Positions 33,502 through 41,722 of a stretch of 64,000 bases of DNA are shown piece after piece. The DNA comes from Cuniculiplasma sp052315315 (GTDB lineage Archaea > Thermoplasmatota > Thermoplasmata > Thermoplasmatales > Thermoplasmataceae), in NCBI GenBank assembly GCA_052315315.1, contig JBLSDE010000004.1, positions 1 through 64,000 of the forward strand, in the 5' to 3' direction. How positions within the stretch are numbered: the stretch's first letter is position 1; every line of letters begins with the position of its first letter. The notes under the pieces are model-generated. The model saw nothing but the letters and a program-made list of their open reading frames with translations, was not told the origin of the DNA and ran no database searches. The position numbers and the translations under genes are program-made.

Positions 33502-34318
33502 TGTCCTTCACCCTATTGGATATATATCCGATTTCTTTTGATTCAATCCTAACAATATCCCCGTTCTTTAAGAATGGGAATTTTCCTGAATTTGCAACTC
33601 CCGAGGGTGTTCCACTCAGTATGATGTCTCCCGGAATTAGAGTGACAAATTTACTTATATAACTTATCATCTCAGGAAATGAAAATATCATATCTTCTGT
33701 ATTTCCATTCTGCCTTATCTCCCCATTTACTGAGGTTATTATGTCGAATGAGTTAATGTCCCCAAAATATACAGAGGCCGAAATAGGGAGAAAGGTATCG
33801 GATGCTTTGCCCATTATCCAGTTCTTCCCCAGGCCCTCAGAATATTGATTCTGGATGTCCCTGGCACTAACATCGTTCACAACTGCATATGCAGCAATTG
33901 ATTCCGATGATTGCTTCAAACTGGCATCCCTCAATCTCTTCCCTATAACGGCAGCTATTTCTCCTTCATAGTCCAGTTTTACTACTGACCTGGGTTTGAT
34001 TATATCCGAATCAAATGAAGTTAAGGACGTAATAAACTTTGGGAAAAAATAGGGAAAATTCGGAGTTTTTTGGTTTGTTTCCCCCGAGTGTGATCTAAAA
34101 TTCAAGGCAGGACAAAGTATTTTGGAGGGATTAACTGGTAAAACAGTTTCACCAGTTTGTTCAATCCATTCGCCTTCCTTTTCTATCATTTCTGTGTATT
34201 TCTTTATGTCCGAATAAAACTGATTGATAGAAATATCCATTTTTAAATATTTTTTTCCATTACCCTGGCATATACATGGAGACAATTTTCCATTATTTTT
34301 AAGAAATTCAATTTGCAT
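33494..34318 (-). CDS. Fumarylacetoacetate hydrolase family protein
   Basis: A 274-residue protein with the FAH fold motifs: KILCPALNFRSH, KLDYEGEIAAVIGKRLRD with the metal-binding Glu pair, VVNDVSARDIQ, and PGDIILSGTPSGV at the C-terminus. Members hydrolyse C-C bonds of acylpyruvates or decarboxylate or isomerise oxo-acids in aromatic and sugar-acid breakdown. A specific substrate cannot be named. It lies in the middle of the long minus-strand run. Confidence 0.9.
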   Translation of the reverse strand: MQIEFLKNNGKLSPCICQGNGKKYLKMDISINQFYSDIKKYTEMIEKEGEWIEQTGETVLPVNPSKILCPALNFRSHSGETNQKTPNFPYFFPKFITSLTSFDSDIIKPRSVVKLDYEGEIAAVIGKRLRDASLKQSSESIAAYAVVNDVSARDIQNQYSEGLGKNWIMGKASDTFLPISASVYFGDINSFDIITSVNGEIRQNGNTEDMIFSFPEMISYISKFVTLIPGDIILSGTPSGVANSGKFPFLKNGDIVRIESKEIGYISNRVKDSD

Positions 34319-34330
34319 GAATATGTATTA

Positions 34331-35776
34331 TTAGGCATTATATACATTTTCATAATTTCTCGTATATTGGCTGTAAATGGAATAGTTTGTGGCAAACCAC
34401 ATGAATGGTAGTGATATTCCCAGAAGCACTAGGGAAAATATCTCCTGGGTTGCAAGACTGTATACGGGCCAGATTACGCTTTCAGTTACTATGGAATAAT
34501 AAAGTGCAATAACAAATAGAACAGGAAACATTCCAGCTACATATTCTGAAGCTATTATCCTTCTGCCCTTATCCAAACCTGAAAGGATTATTGAGAACAT
34601 GAAGCCATTTAAAATTGATATAATCCCCATTAGGGAAAATAAGACTCCGTTATGTATTGTATCCTCCAAAATCAATGGCCAGTACCAGATTATCATAAGA
34701 ATAAGAATCGCAAATGAAAGAAGACTCATTATTTTGACTCCGACATGTATTCTTATTTTTAAAAATTTGAAAACGTTGAAGAAAATGTAAGTTGAAATAA
34801 CAAAAACCCCAATACTCGTCCCAAAATAAAAGAACAGGTTTGACTGGAGATTGTAAAATGAACCTAGGGTAACAAATATTGGTATGAACAATATAGCAAT
34901 TATGGACAGAACTATTTCCCTGAGGTTGGTTTCATTGGATTTCCATATAATTTCAAAAAATGAGTTATTCCCATGCTTTTCAAGATAATGTATCAGAATA
35001 AAGGTCATCAGTGATAATATGAGGCTTTCCATTATAACCGGAACAGATATGATACCAAGAATTTCTGCTCCGATTGCCGGTATAATAGAAGTGGTTGTTT
35101 CGCACTGGCAGGAAAGAACTGAAAATGACATAGAGGTGAGTCCAAAAGCCTCCGCACCCTTGCTTTGATTGCTCCCTGCGATCTCTATTATTTTTCTTGA
35201 ATTCTCCAATAATAAAAAACCCAATAGAAGGATAATTACTGTGAACTGAATGCTGATGCTAAAAATAAAGAAGCGCTGTGAAAATATTACTATACCGTTC
35301 TGAAAAAATATGGGTATCCCCGAAAATTTGACATCGTCAGAGATATTTGCTACCAGTATATTACCAATTTTTTCTATGGGATCATATCTCAGTAATGAGG
35401 CAATGAACATCATTATGAGTCCATACAGGATATATGCAAATCTGTATAGCCTTTCTTTGATGTTTTCTATAATGTACCGGATACCTAAAATAAAGGAAAG
35501 AATCTGCAAAATCATCACAATAAAGACAGAAAAATCCAGAAAAAGAGTGATCAGATCTGAAATAAGAAAAATGGAAATGAAGTAACCCCACAATATTTTG
35601 GGCATTCTTTCAGAAAAAGCCTCAAAAAGTGGCATTAAAATTATTACAGAAAGAAATAGAATAGTCATTTCCCTTGTGCCGTGTGAGAAAATTGTTACAC
35701 CTGAATTTATTAGGTACAATATGGATAATATATATAACGCATCAGATATAATCGGTAGTGACCTTCTCCTGCTCAC
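34331..35776 (-). CDS. Polytopic membrane protein with SCQCETTTS motif
   Basis: A roughly 481-residue protein with about 12-14 membrane spans. A longer frame opens at 35845, but GTG at 35774-35776 overlaps the upstream stop as GTGA and has GGTGAT 5-10 bases before it, so I use that start. A conspicuous SCQCETTTSIIPAIGAEILG segment (C223 and C225) lies at a membrane interface. I do not recognise the family. It follows the VIT1-like gene, so a metal or redox role is possible. Confidence 0.75.
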   Translation of the reverse strand: MSRRRSLPIISDALYILSILYLINSGVTIFSHGTREMTILFLSVIILMPLFEAFSERMPKILWGYFISIFLISDLITLFLDFSVFIVMILQILSFILGIRYIIENIKERLYRFAYILYGLIMMFIASLLRYDPIEKIGNILVANISDDVKFSGIPIFFQNGIVIFSQRFFIFSISIQFTVIILLLGFLLLENSRKIIEIAGSNQSKGAEAFGLTSMSFSVLSCQCETTTSIIPAIGAEILGIISVPVIMESLILSLMTFILIHYLEKHGNNSFFEIIWKSNETNLREIVLSIIAILFIPIFVTLGSFYNLQSNLFFYFGTSIGVFVISTYIFFNVFKFLKIRIHVGVKIMSLLSFAILILMIIWYWPLILEDTIHNGVLFSLMGIISILNGFMFSIILSGLDKGRRIIASEYVAGMFPVLFVIALYYSIVTESVIWPVYSLATQEIFSLVLLGISLPFMWFATNYSIYSQYTRNYENVYNA

Positions 35777-36294
35777 GAGATCACCTGAACATAGTAACCG
35801 AGTATTGTCATTAATATCCCCAGGAGTATGAGGGATCCTGCCCATGAGCTTATTTTTCCACCTGATTTTTTGCCCAAAATAATCCCAAGGGCAATTAAGG
35901 TTATGTATGAAACGATTATGGATACATAAGGGGTTCTGCTTAGAATTGAGTATGAGAGCAAAGGTATGGATGCTCCCACAAAGCCCATAAGCATTGATAC
36001 ACCTCCACCCTTAAACGCATCTAAGAACAGTTCCATGTTTACTTCATTCCTAACCCTTCTTGATCCCTGTGGTCTAAGATGCTTATAAACTAGACTATCT
36101 TCAGCACGCAATTTTCCATATTCCGCAACAAGATAACTGGCAGCTCCAACCACCGATGAACCTACAGCTATTCTAACTGCAAGGGATAATGGCATTTCTA
36201 TATCACTAAGTATTGCCCTACTAGCTATCATAAGTGCCGTAATTATTCCATCTATGGTCCCAATCGTGAATGCAAATTCCAGGTCGGAATTCAC
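35773..36294 (-). CDS. VIT1/CCC1-like membrane protein
   Basis: A 173-residue protein with four or five membrane spans. The N-terminal GTIDGIITALMIASR and the later GGGVSMLMGFVGASIPLL resemble the glycine-rich helices of VIT1/CCC1 iron-manganese transporters. It is shorter than many members and the cytoplasmic metal-binding helices are not obvious. It overlaps the DUF211 gene by 4 nt upstream and the polytopic protein by 4 nt downstream. Confidence 0.75.
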   Translation of the reverse strand: MNSDLEFAFTIGTIDGIITALMIASRAILSDIEMPLSLAVRIAVGSSVVGAASYLVAEYGKLRAEDSLVYKHLRPQGSRRVRNEVNMELFLDAFKGGGVSMLMGFVGASIPLLSYSILSRTPYVSIIVSYITLIALGIILGKKSGGKISSWAGSLILLGILMTILGYYVQVIS

Positions 36295-36575
36295 TGATAA
36301 CGCCTTATATTCTCTACCAGTCTGCTTCCAGCTGCAATTTCGTCAACAGAATGAACAACTGCACCTGTGGCATCGATCTTTCGTACAATCTCGTCAAAGT
36401 TCATGTTGTTGCCTTCTATTGTTATATTTGTACCCATGGTTTCCATATCTATTTCGGTGACGCTTATATTCACACCTTCAACACCCTTAACCGAACTAAT
36501 GGCCTCTGAAAGTTCAACAAGTGTTGGCCTATTCAAACCTTTACCTACGTCCAGAATGAGCCTCCTTATATTCAT
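36291..36575 (-). CDS. DUF211 family protein
   Basis: A 94-residue archaeal protein with the DUF211 pattern: RRLILDVGKGLNRPTLVELSEAIS, EGVNISVTEIDMET, NMNFDEIVRKIDATGAVVHSVDEI. The fold is ferredoxin-like and members bind metal in crystal structures, but the role is unknown. It heads the long minus-strand run and overlaps the VIT1-like gene by 4 nt. Confidence 0.88.
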   Translation of the reverse strand: MNIRRLILDVGKGLNRPTLVELSEAISSVKGVEGVNISVTEIDMETMGTNITIEGNNMNFDEIVRKIDATGAVVHSVDEIAAGSRLVENIRRYQ

Positions 36576-36815
36576 AAGTTTATTCCTCTAAACTACACTT
36601 AACCTTATTATGGATATTAAATAAATGTTATGAAAACATTTCTATAATCCTTGAGAGACAATTATATATTTTCCTCTCGTTTTTAATTTTGCCTATATCC
36701 ATATTGAACATAATGAAGTTTAATAAGAAATAGGAAAAATGTTTACAAGTACCGTTAGGATATTTCTACTGGTAAATTAAAGAAATATTTTTTATTTACT
36801 TAATGATAGCAATAC

Positions 36816-36914
36816 ATGGAAGATAGAAGGAAAGAGATGATAATCGTTATGCTCTTAGTGGTTATGATGTCTGCAATAATGTTTTATGTATCCTATCTTA
36901 ATACGTCTGCATAA
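36816..36914 (+). CDS. 32-residue single-span membrane protein
   Basis: The frame encodes MEDRRKEMIIVMLLVVMMSA and continues IMFYVSYLNTSA: a charged start, then one membrane helix. TTTTTTATTTA (about 36787-36797) is centred 25 bases before the ATG, consistent with a leaderless message. The stop lies 2 nt before the cinA-like ATG. It parallels the 30-residue gene at 6.8 kb. Confidence 0.55.
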   Translation: MEDRRKEMIIVMLLVVMMSAIMFYVSYLNTSA

Positions 36915-36916
36915 TT

Positions 36917-37693
36917 ATGAAATTTGGAATCTTGACAGTTGGAAATGAAGTTGTTAAGGGTAGGACTGTGAATACTAATGCCTCTGAAATATCCAGATCC
37001 TTAATAGAAAACGGTCATGAAGTGGTTTATGTAGTTACGTGCAGGGATGAACCTGGGGATATATGCAAATCTTTAAAATTTCTGATGGAAAATTGCGATT
37101 CAATTGTTAGTAGCGGCGGATTAGGTCCAACAATAGATGATATTACGATTCAGTCAATTGCTAAGTGCTTGAATTTAAAAATGGAAGTAAATGAGGAGGC
37201 AATAAAAATTCTGGCGGATAAATACTCATCCCTAAATTTAACTATGACCGAGGAAAGAAAGAAAATGGCAATGATGCCTGAAGGCGCATCTATAATCAAA
37301 AATGATGTGGGAACAGCACCTGGTATGGTTTTAAATTATGAGGGGAGGTTCGTATTCTCAATACCTGGCGTTCCCAAAGAAATGAGACAGATGTTAAAGG
37401 AAATCATCAAAATAACAGGAAGGGGTAAATTAAATTATATTTCACGAGAAATAAAGATTGAGGGAATAATGGAGAGCAGTTTTGCTCCATATATTAGGAA
37501 AATATCAGAGGAAACAGGAAAAGGGGTGTTTGTGAAATCCCATCCAGAGTCAATGGAATTTTCAAATCCAATTCTAATCATAGAGGTATACGGTTATTCA
37601 GAAAATGAGAAGGAACTGGAGGAAACTGTAAATAGGTGCTTGAAAGAGATAAATAATTACGCAATAAAGTTAAACGGAAGGATAAAAGAATAG
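36917..37693 (+). CDS. CinA-like / molybdopterin-binding-domain protein
   Basis: A 258-residue protein with the MoCF/CinA fold: ILTVGNEVVKGRTVNTNASEI, SSGGLGPTIDDIT and FSIPGVPKEMRQM are diagnostic. It matches the N-terminal part of CinA (a nucleotide-pyrophosphatase-like domain in NAD metabolism) and lacks the C-terminal deamidase domain, as is normal in archaea. It probably shares a transcript with the 32-residue gene just upstream. Confidence 0.88.
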   Translation: MKFGILTVGNEVVKGRTVNTNASEISRSLIENGHEVVYVVTCRDEPGDICKSLKFLMENCDSIVSSGGLGPTIDDITIQSIAKCLNLKMEVNEEAIKILADKYSSLNLTMTEERKKMAMMPEGASIIKNDVGTAPGMVLNYEGRFVFSIPGVPKEMRQMLKEIIKITGRGKLNYISREIKIEGIMESSFAPYIRKISEETGKGVFVKSHPESMEFSNPILIIEVYGYSENEKELEETVNRCLKEINNYAIKLNGRIKE

Positions 37694-37695
37694 AT

Positions 37696-37737
37696 AATCT
37701 GGCAGATTTTCTCAAGAAAAATCAGATTTCAATCTGA
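37696..37737 (+). repeat. Cluster of AATCTG/CAGATT half-sites behind cinA-like gene
   Basis: AATCTG-G-CAGATT (37696-37708) is a perfect palindrome. It is followed by TCAGATT-TC-AATCTGA (37722-37737), a second inverted repeat from the same half-site in the opposite order. Both lie between the cinA-like stop and a small gene at 37811. They could be paired operators, a terminator hairpin or both. Confidence 0.4.
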
Positions 37738-37810
37738 AAGAGAATTGATGCGTTGAGCGATCAGGATGATAAATATTTTTATTCTCTAAACCATTCGTTT
37801 ACCGATCTTC

Positions 37811-37981
37811 ATGAGAGAGCTGGAAAAATTTGAAATAAATGCATTGGAACTTTGCAAAGATGAGGCCTTTAAGGAAAAGATGAAAATCAAACTTCAGAAA
37901 AAATCAAAGCCAATTGATCCATATGAATTAAAGAAATTGGAAAATAAGATTGAAAAAATCAATAAAAAGTATAATCAATGA
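37811..37981 (+). CDS. Small charged helical protein, unknown
   Basis: A 56-residue frame starting MRELEKFEINALELCKDEAF, very rich in Lys and Glu, with PIDPYELKKLENKIEKI as a predicted coiled-coil end. The ATG follows a TATA-like ATATTTTTATT near 37773 by about 35 bases. Its end overlaps the convergent SIS gene by 7 nt. No family is recognised. Confidence 0.5.
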   Translation: MRELEKFEINALELCKDEAFKEKMKIKLQKKSKPIDPYELKKLENKIEKINKKYNQ

Positions 37982-39003
37982 TGTCCGGGAGGAAATACAG
38001 ACATATCAAAATCATAGTATCTCTTATCGTCAAATCTCAGTATATCCGGATTTACATTCAATTTTACGGCTAAGTGATAGGAGAGAAAATAAGTGTATGC
38101 TATGGCCTGTATTGGAAATTCAAAATTATTCCTGGTGTCGAACTTTATTTCAAAATCTCCCGTACCATTTATAGTAACAGATTTAGCATTTACGTGTCTG
38201 ATCCCAGAAACTATTTGAGATGTTCTTTCCCTGTCATTATGTCCGGAAATTATTATGAGCAATGTGTTATTATCTGTCACAGAGGTACATCCATGATTAT
38301 ACTCCTCTAACTCTATTCCTTCGGAATGTATGTGAGTAGCTTCCTTTAACTTTTGCGCTGTCTCTCTGGCAGCTATGAAATTATAGCCAGCTCCCAAAAC
38401 AAAAATATTTCCAATGTTTTCGAGTTCATCAACAATGCTCTTTGTTTCAAGATCAGCATCGTGAAGAGTATTGTCCATAATTCGAATAAACTCATTGAAA
38501 TCGTATTCTTCATCTATCGTCTTTCTGGCTATAATGGCGCTTGCAAGAACATTGTCGAAAAATGCCTTTGTATTACATAAGGACTTATCCTTTTCCCGAA
38601 TAATTACTGGGATATCGCTTTCCTTCGCAAGGGGCGATTCCTGGTCATGAGTAATACCTATAACATTGGCCTCCGGATGATTCCTAATTGCTGCCATAGT
38701 TGAATAAGTCTTGCCTGTATGTGACAGTGCAAGTATGTTAGGCAAAGGACTGTAGTAATTGGCAAGTTCGTAACCCATATAGGAATTCCATGTTCCATTC
38801 TCATTCCCTGCAAACTGGAATCCGAGAACTCCGGCGTGATAGGATGTTCCATTTCCGGTAACGGTTATCCCTTTTCTTTTCAATTTTAACTCCACCGATT
38901 CTGTATTTTCTTTCGTAGTTTTAAGTGCTTTAGGTGTCTCTTTCAGCATCTCATACATAAGATAGGGATGTTCATTTCTTACCTCTGGCAATTCGTCAGT
39001 CAT
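37975..39003 (-). CDS. Double SIS-domain sugar-phosphate isomerase/aminotransferase-like protein
   Basis: A 342-residue protein similar to the isomerase half of glucosamine-6-phosphate synthase. The N-terminal EHPYLMYEMLKETPKAL is typical of GlmS-type SIS proteins. The first SIS domain has GNGTSYHAG and ALSHTGKTYST, and the second has VLGAGYNFIAARETAQKLKEAT and GIELEEYNHG. The glutaminase domain is missing, so it may be a ketose-amine isomerase or deaminase (AgaS/FrlB-like). Confidence 0.85.
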   Translation of the reverse strand: MTDELPEVRNEHPYLMYEMLKETPKALKTTKENTESVELKLKRKGITVTGNGTSYHAGVLGFQFAGNENGTWNSYMGYELANYYSPLPNILALSHTGKTYSTMAAIRNHPEANVIGITHDQESPLAKESDIPVIIREKDKSLCNTKAFFDNVLASAIIARKTIDEEYDFNEFIRIMDNTLHDADLETKSIVDELENIGNIFVLGAGYNFIAARETAQKLKEATHIHSEGIELEEYNHGCTSVTDNNTLLIIISGHNDRERTSQIVSGIRHVNAKSVTINGTGDFEIKFDTRNNFEFPIQAIAYTYFLSYHLAVKLNVNPDILRFDDKRYYDFDMSVFPPGHH

Positions 39004-39228
39004 AAGTCATTAATTTGTAATAGCATAAAACCATTTGGTAAAATATTTTTCACAAAATTAAGTGTATTGGCCACACTCTACATCTTTCAGTAAAAATGAA
39101 AACTTGTGTTATCAAATAATAAGAAGATAAAACGAGTAAAAGAGTCAAAACACATTCTTTCAAACGGGTCAGGAAAAATAAAAATTATTTTAATCTAATT
39201 TATGATATCATAACGGTAATTGGGTAAA

Positions 39229-40989
39229 ATGAGAAATCAAGAGTTGGTGTTTGCATTCAAAAATATAGGTCCAATAAAAAAGAATGGAAAAATTAAGAAC
39301 TCAGATATAACTTTGATATATGGATATCCAAATTCAGGGAAATCTTTCATTCTAAGGGCACTTTACAGCGCCTTATCTGTAATTGATAAAGAAATGGAAG
39401 ATTCAATTAAGAATTTTTTGGAAGAAAATTTATCCATATTAATCCTAAAATCTCTTGGTAACAGCCTAAGTAAAATAATAGAAACATTTATGGAAGTAAT
39501 AGATACAACTCTTCATTTTTATGATTTAACTCCAAGAAATCTAGTAAATTCAGTTCCAGAAGATGAACTCAACAAGGTCCTATTAAGTATAATCAAAGAA
39601 AATGTTCATCATATTGAATTTGAATCATCAGAAAATGGAATTTTATACACATTTAAAGATCAGGTTACGATTCCTATTTACATTGACTCTATAAACAAAA
39701 ATTTGAAAAATTCATTTTTTAGATTTCTTTCAAATATTATAGGAGGTGGATCTATCAAAACCTTAAAAATAAATGGAGAAAGGTTCGATAATCTTTTAGA
39801 ATCTGAAATTAGAAATTTATCCTATAACTCTGTGAATGGAAATTTCGCTCCTCGTGCTGAACATTTAATTGGTTCCATCGATAGAACCCGAATTGTTTAT
39901 GAATTTAAAACCAACCTAATCTATTCAATTCCTGAAATTTCTACTAAATCTTGCATAATAAATATTGATGCACAAATATTAATAAAAAAGATTAATAATG
40001 TACATAAAAACATTAAAAGTAACATTGACAATAATGAAAAAATAGACCAAGAAGCACTCAGAAATCAAGTAATTTCAAAGATAAAAAGCAATAAAAGACA
40101 AGGGTTTTACATCTTTTCATTAAGAGAGATTCCAGAAGGACTGTCTAAAAGTATATCTAAAACAATAGTGGAATATTTTATTATTCACATTCATTCCTTA
40201 GTTAAAACATATTCTAAAATAAATGAGGTAAGGTTTATACCATTTGGAAGAACACCTCTTATTAATTATTCGTTTCTTAAAAACGATCAAAACAAGAGTA
40301 GGGAAGATTTGCAAAACGATTCAATGCAAAATATATATAATACATTTATCAAATGGATAAAGTATACTGAGACAAAAATTATAACAGAAAATAAACCATT
40401 TCTAAAATCCCCGATCGTAATGCAAGGGGATATATCTTATGATAAAATTACAAATCGCTTATTTTATACTGACAGAAACAATTTTACTGTTGACATAAGG
40501 TATGCCTCAGCCATGGCTAATGAAGTCGCAGGAATAGTGCTGATATCTCTCTCAATGGAAGAAGGTTTAATTATTATTGAAGAACCTGAATCGCAGCTCC
40601 ATCCCTCATCTCAAATAATAATGGCACTGACATTAATTGATATGGCGTCATCCGGAAAGAGAATAGTTTTTTCGACTCACAGTAACATGTTAGGTCAGAT
40701 TTTTTATCTACTTCACAAATACAAACCCAGTCCAAGGCAAATACAAAATTTGATAGATGATGTGATAAATACTGAATATGAAAGTAAAAATGAAGAAGCA
40801 ATAAGCGATTTGGCATTTAGTGTTTCCAAGGCTTTAGATTATGTTGAGTTCGACTCTTACTATGTAGATAAAGTTAACGCGGTAAGAGAAATTAATTTGG
40901 AAAAATTCGGCAATGGAATACCAGGGATAACAGATGAAGTTCTAATGAAGTTGTTGAACTGGACAGGAAAAATATCAGAGGATGAATAA
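39229..40989 (+). CDS. ABC/OLD-like AAA ATPase of a two-gene nuclease system
   Basis: A 586-residue ATPase. Walker A GYPNSGKS is at residues 32-39. Near the end GLIIIEEPESQLHPSSQ is the Walker B with catalytic Glu, and IVFSTHSNML is the H-loop, as in AAA_15/OLD and RecF-like proteins. The central 350 residues are unlike anything I recognise. A TTG at 39220 would add three residues. The stretch is visibly richer in A and T (Asn, Lys, Ile codons) than its neighbours, suggesting transfer. The nuclease candidate starts 14 nt downstream. Confidence 0.85.
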   Translation: MRNQELVFAFKNIGPIKKNGKIKNSDITLIYGYPNSGKSFILRALYSALSVIDKEMEDSIKNFLEENLSILILKSLGNSLSKIIETFMEVIDTTLHFYDLTPRNLVNSVPEDELNKVLLSIIKENVHHIEFESSENGILYTFKDQVTIPIYIDSINKNLKNSFFRFLSNIIGGGSIKTLKINGERFDNLLESEIRNLSYNSVNGNFAPRAEHLIGSIDRTRIVYEFKTNLIYSIPEISTKSCIINIDAQILIKKINNVHKNIKSNIDNNEKIDQEALRNQVISKIKSNKRQGFYIFSLREIPEGLSKSISKTIVEYFIIHIHSLVKTYSKINEVRFIPFGRTPLINYSFLKNDQNKSREDLQNDSMQNIYNTFIKWIKYTETKIITENKPFLKSPIVMQGDISYDKITNRLFYTDRNNFTVDIRYASAMANEVAGIVLISLSMEEGLIIIEEPESQLHPSSQIIMALTLIDMASSGKRIVFSTHSNMLGQIFYLLHKYKPSPRQIQNLIDDVINTEYESKNEEAISDLAFSVSKALDYVEFDSYYVDKVNAVREINLEKFGNGIPGITDEVLMKLLNWTGKISEDE

Positions 40990-41003
40990 AGAGGATAAAA
41001 ATC

Positions 41004-41516
41004 ATGAGCGGTACACTTAATGATGGTAATGAAATATATTCTACAAATTTCAAAGATAGTAATTGCAGTGTTACGATTAAGAAAGTTGATGAGTTTGTGG
41101 CTCTAATTAATATTGAGGAAACTTCTATTGGAAAAAGTACTCCCCACGCAGATTTAGCTTTAATTTTTAAAAAAGGCAAAAGGAAAATAATTATTTTCGA
41201 GTTAAAGGGTGTTGATTCATTAAAAGAAAAGGAAAAATACGAAATTCTTATGAAAAGAATAAAGAACAAACTGATTCCAACTGTTAATTTATTTTTGGAA
41301 GATACAGGTAAAGGTGGTAAACGGGAATCGAATAAAGTTGCTCAATTAAATGGGCATTCAGTTTTTGAATACGTAATTGTTGTTAAAAATGAATCTATAA
41401 GACAGCAATTTGTCGGCATTTTAATTGAGAAAAAAATAAATTTAAATTTGTCAGGGAAACAATTTGGTGTTCCCATAAATTTTCATTTAGAGAAAGAAGA
41501 TTATTATCCCTCATAA
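41004..41516 (+). CDS. Candidate PD-(D/E)XK nuclease partner of the ATPase
   Basis: A 170-residue protein. HADLALIFKKGKRKIIIFELKG places D50 and E66-x-K68 sixteen residues apart on two strands, the classic PD-(D/E)XK catalytic layout. An amphipathic helix (about 72-90) follows and a strand VFEYVIVVKN completes the core. The usual preceding Glu helix is not certain. It is 14 nt behind the ATPase gene and equally A/T-rich. Its own family is not recognised, so the call rests on motif spacing and context. Confidence 0.65.
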   Translation: MSGTLNDGNEIYSTNFKDSNCSVTIKKVDEFVALINIEETSIGKSTPHADLALIFKKGKRKIIIFELKGVDSLKEKEKYEILMKRIKNKLIPTVNLFLEDTGKGGKRESNKVAQLNGHSVFEYVIVVKNESIRQQFVGILIEKKINLNLSGKQFGVPINFHLEKEDYYPS

Positions 41517-41530
41517 AAAATTTTGTTATG

Positions 41531-41569
41531 GTCACATAAGATGAGGTGAATTAAGTTCACACAAGTGAC
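41531..41569 (+). repeat. Nested inverted repeat behind the nuclease gene
   Basis: An outer pair GTCAC (41531-41535) and GTGAC (41565-41569) encloses an inner pair GTGAA (41546-41550) and TTCAC (41556-41560) with a TTAAG loop. The half-sites are related (GTSAM-like). It begins 14 bases after the nuclease stop and could be a terminator, a processing site or an operator. Confidence 0.4.
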
Positions 41570-41692
41570 AAACGTCTTTAAATTAATGATTTCCCTAAAA
41601 ATTTTCTTAAAATGGGAACTGAAGACCTTTCATATACATTTTGGATTTTAAAATAACGCAGTTAATTTGTAAAATTCTTCCTTAATCAATCA

Positions 41693-41722
41693 ATATATAC
41701 TCTTAATTAATTACAATTAAGA
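41693..41722 (+). promoter_or_regulatory. TATA box and inverted repeat at the start of an orphan gene
   Basis: ATATATAC (41693-41700) lies 23-30 bases before the ATG at 41723, giving a leaderless promoter. Directly after it TCTTAATT (41701-41708) and AATTAAGA (41715-41722) make a perfect 8-bp inverted repeat with a 6-bp spacer that ends at the start codon. A protein bound here would cover the transcription start. Confidence 0.55.

Noticed and set aside
37740..37780. Possible C/D-box-like elements next to the AATCTG repeats
   Set aside because: Only isolated GATGAT and CTGA words are present, as expected by chance in A/T-rich DNA.
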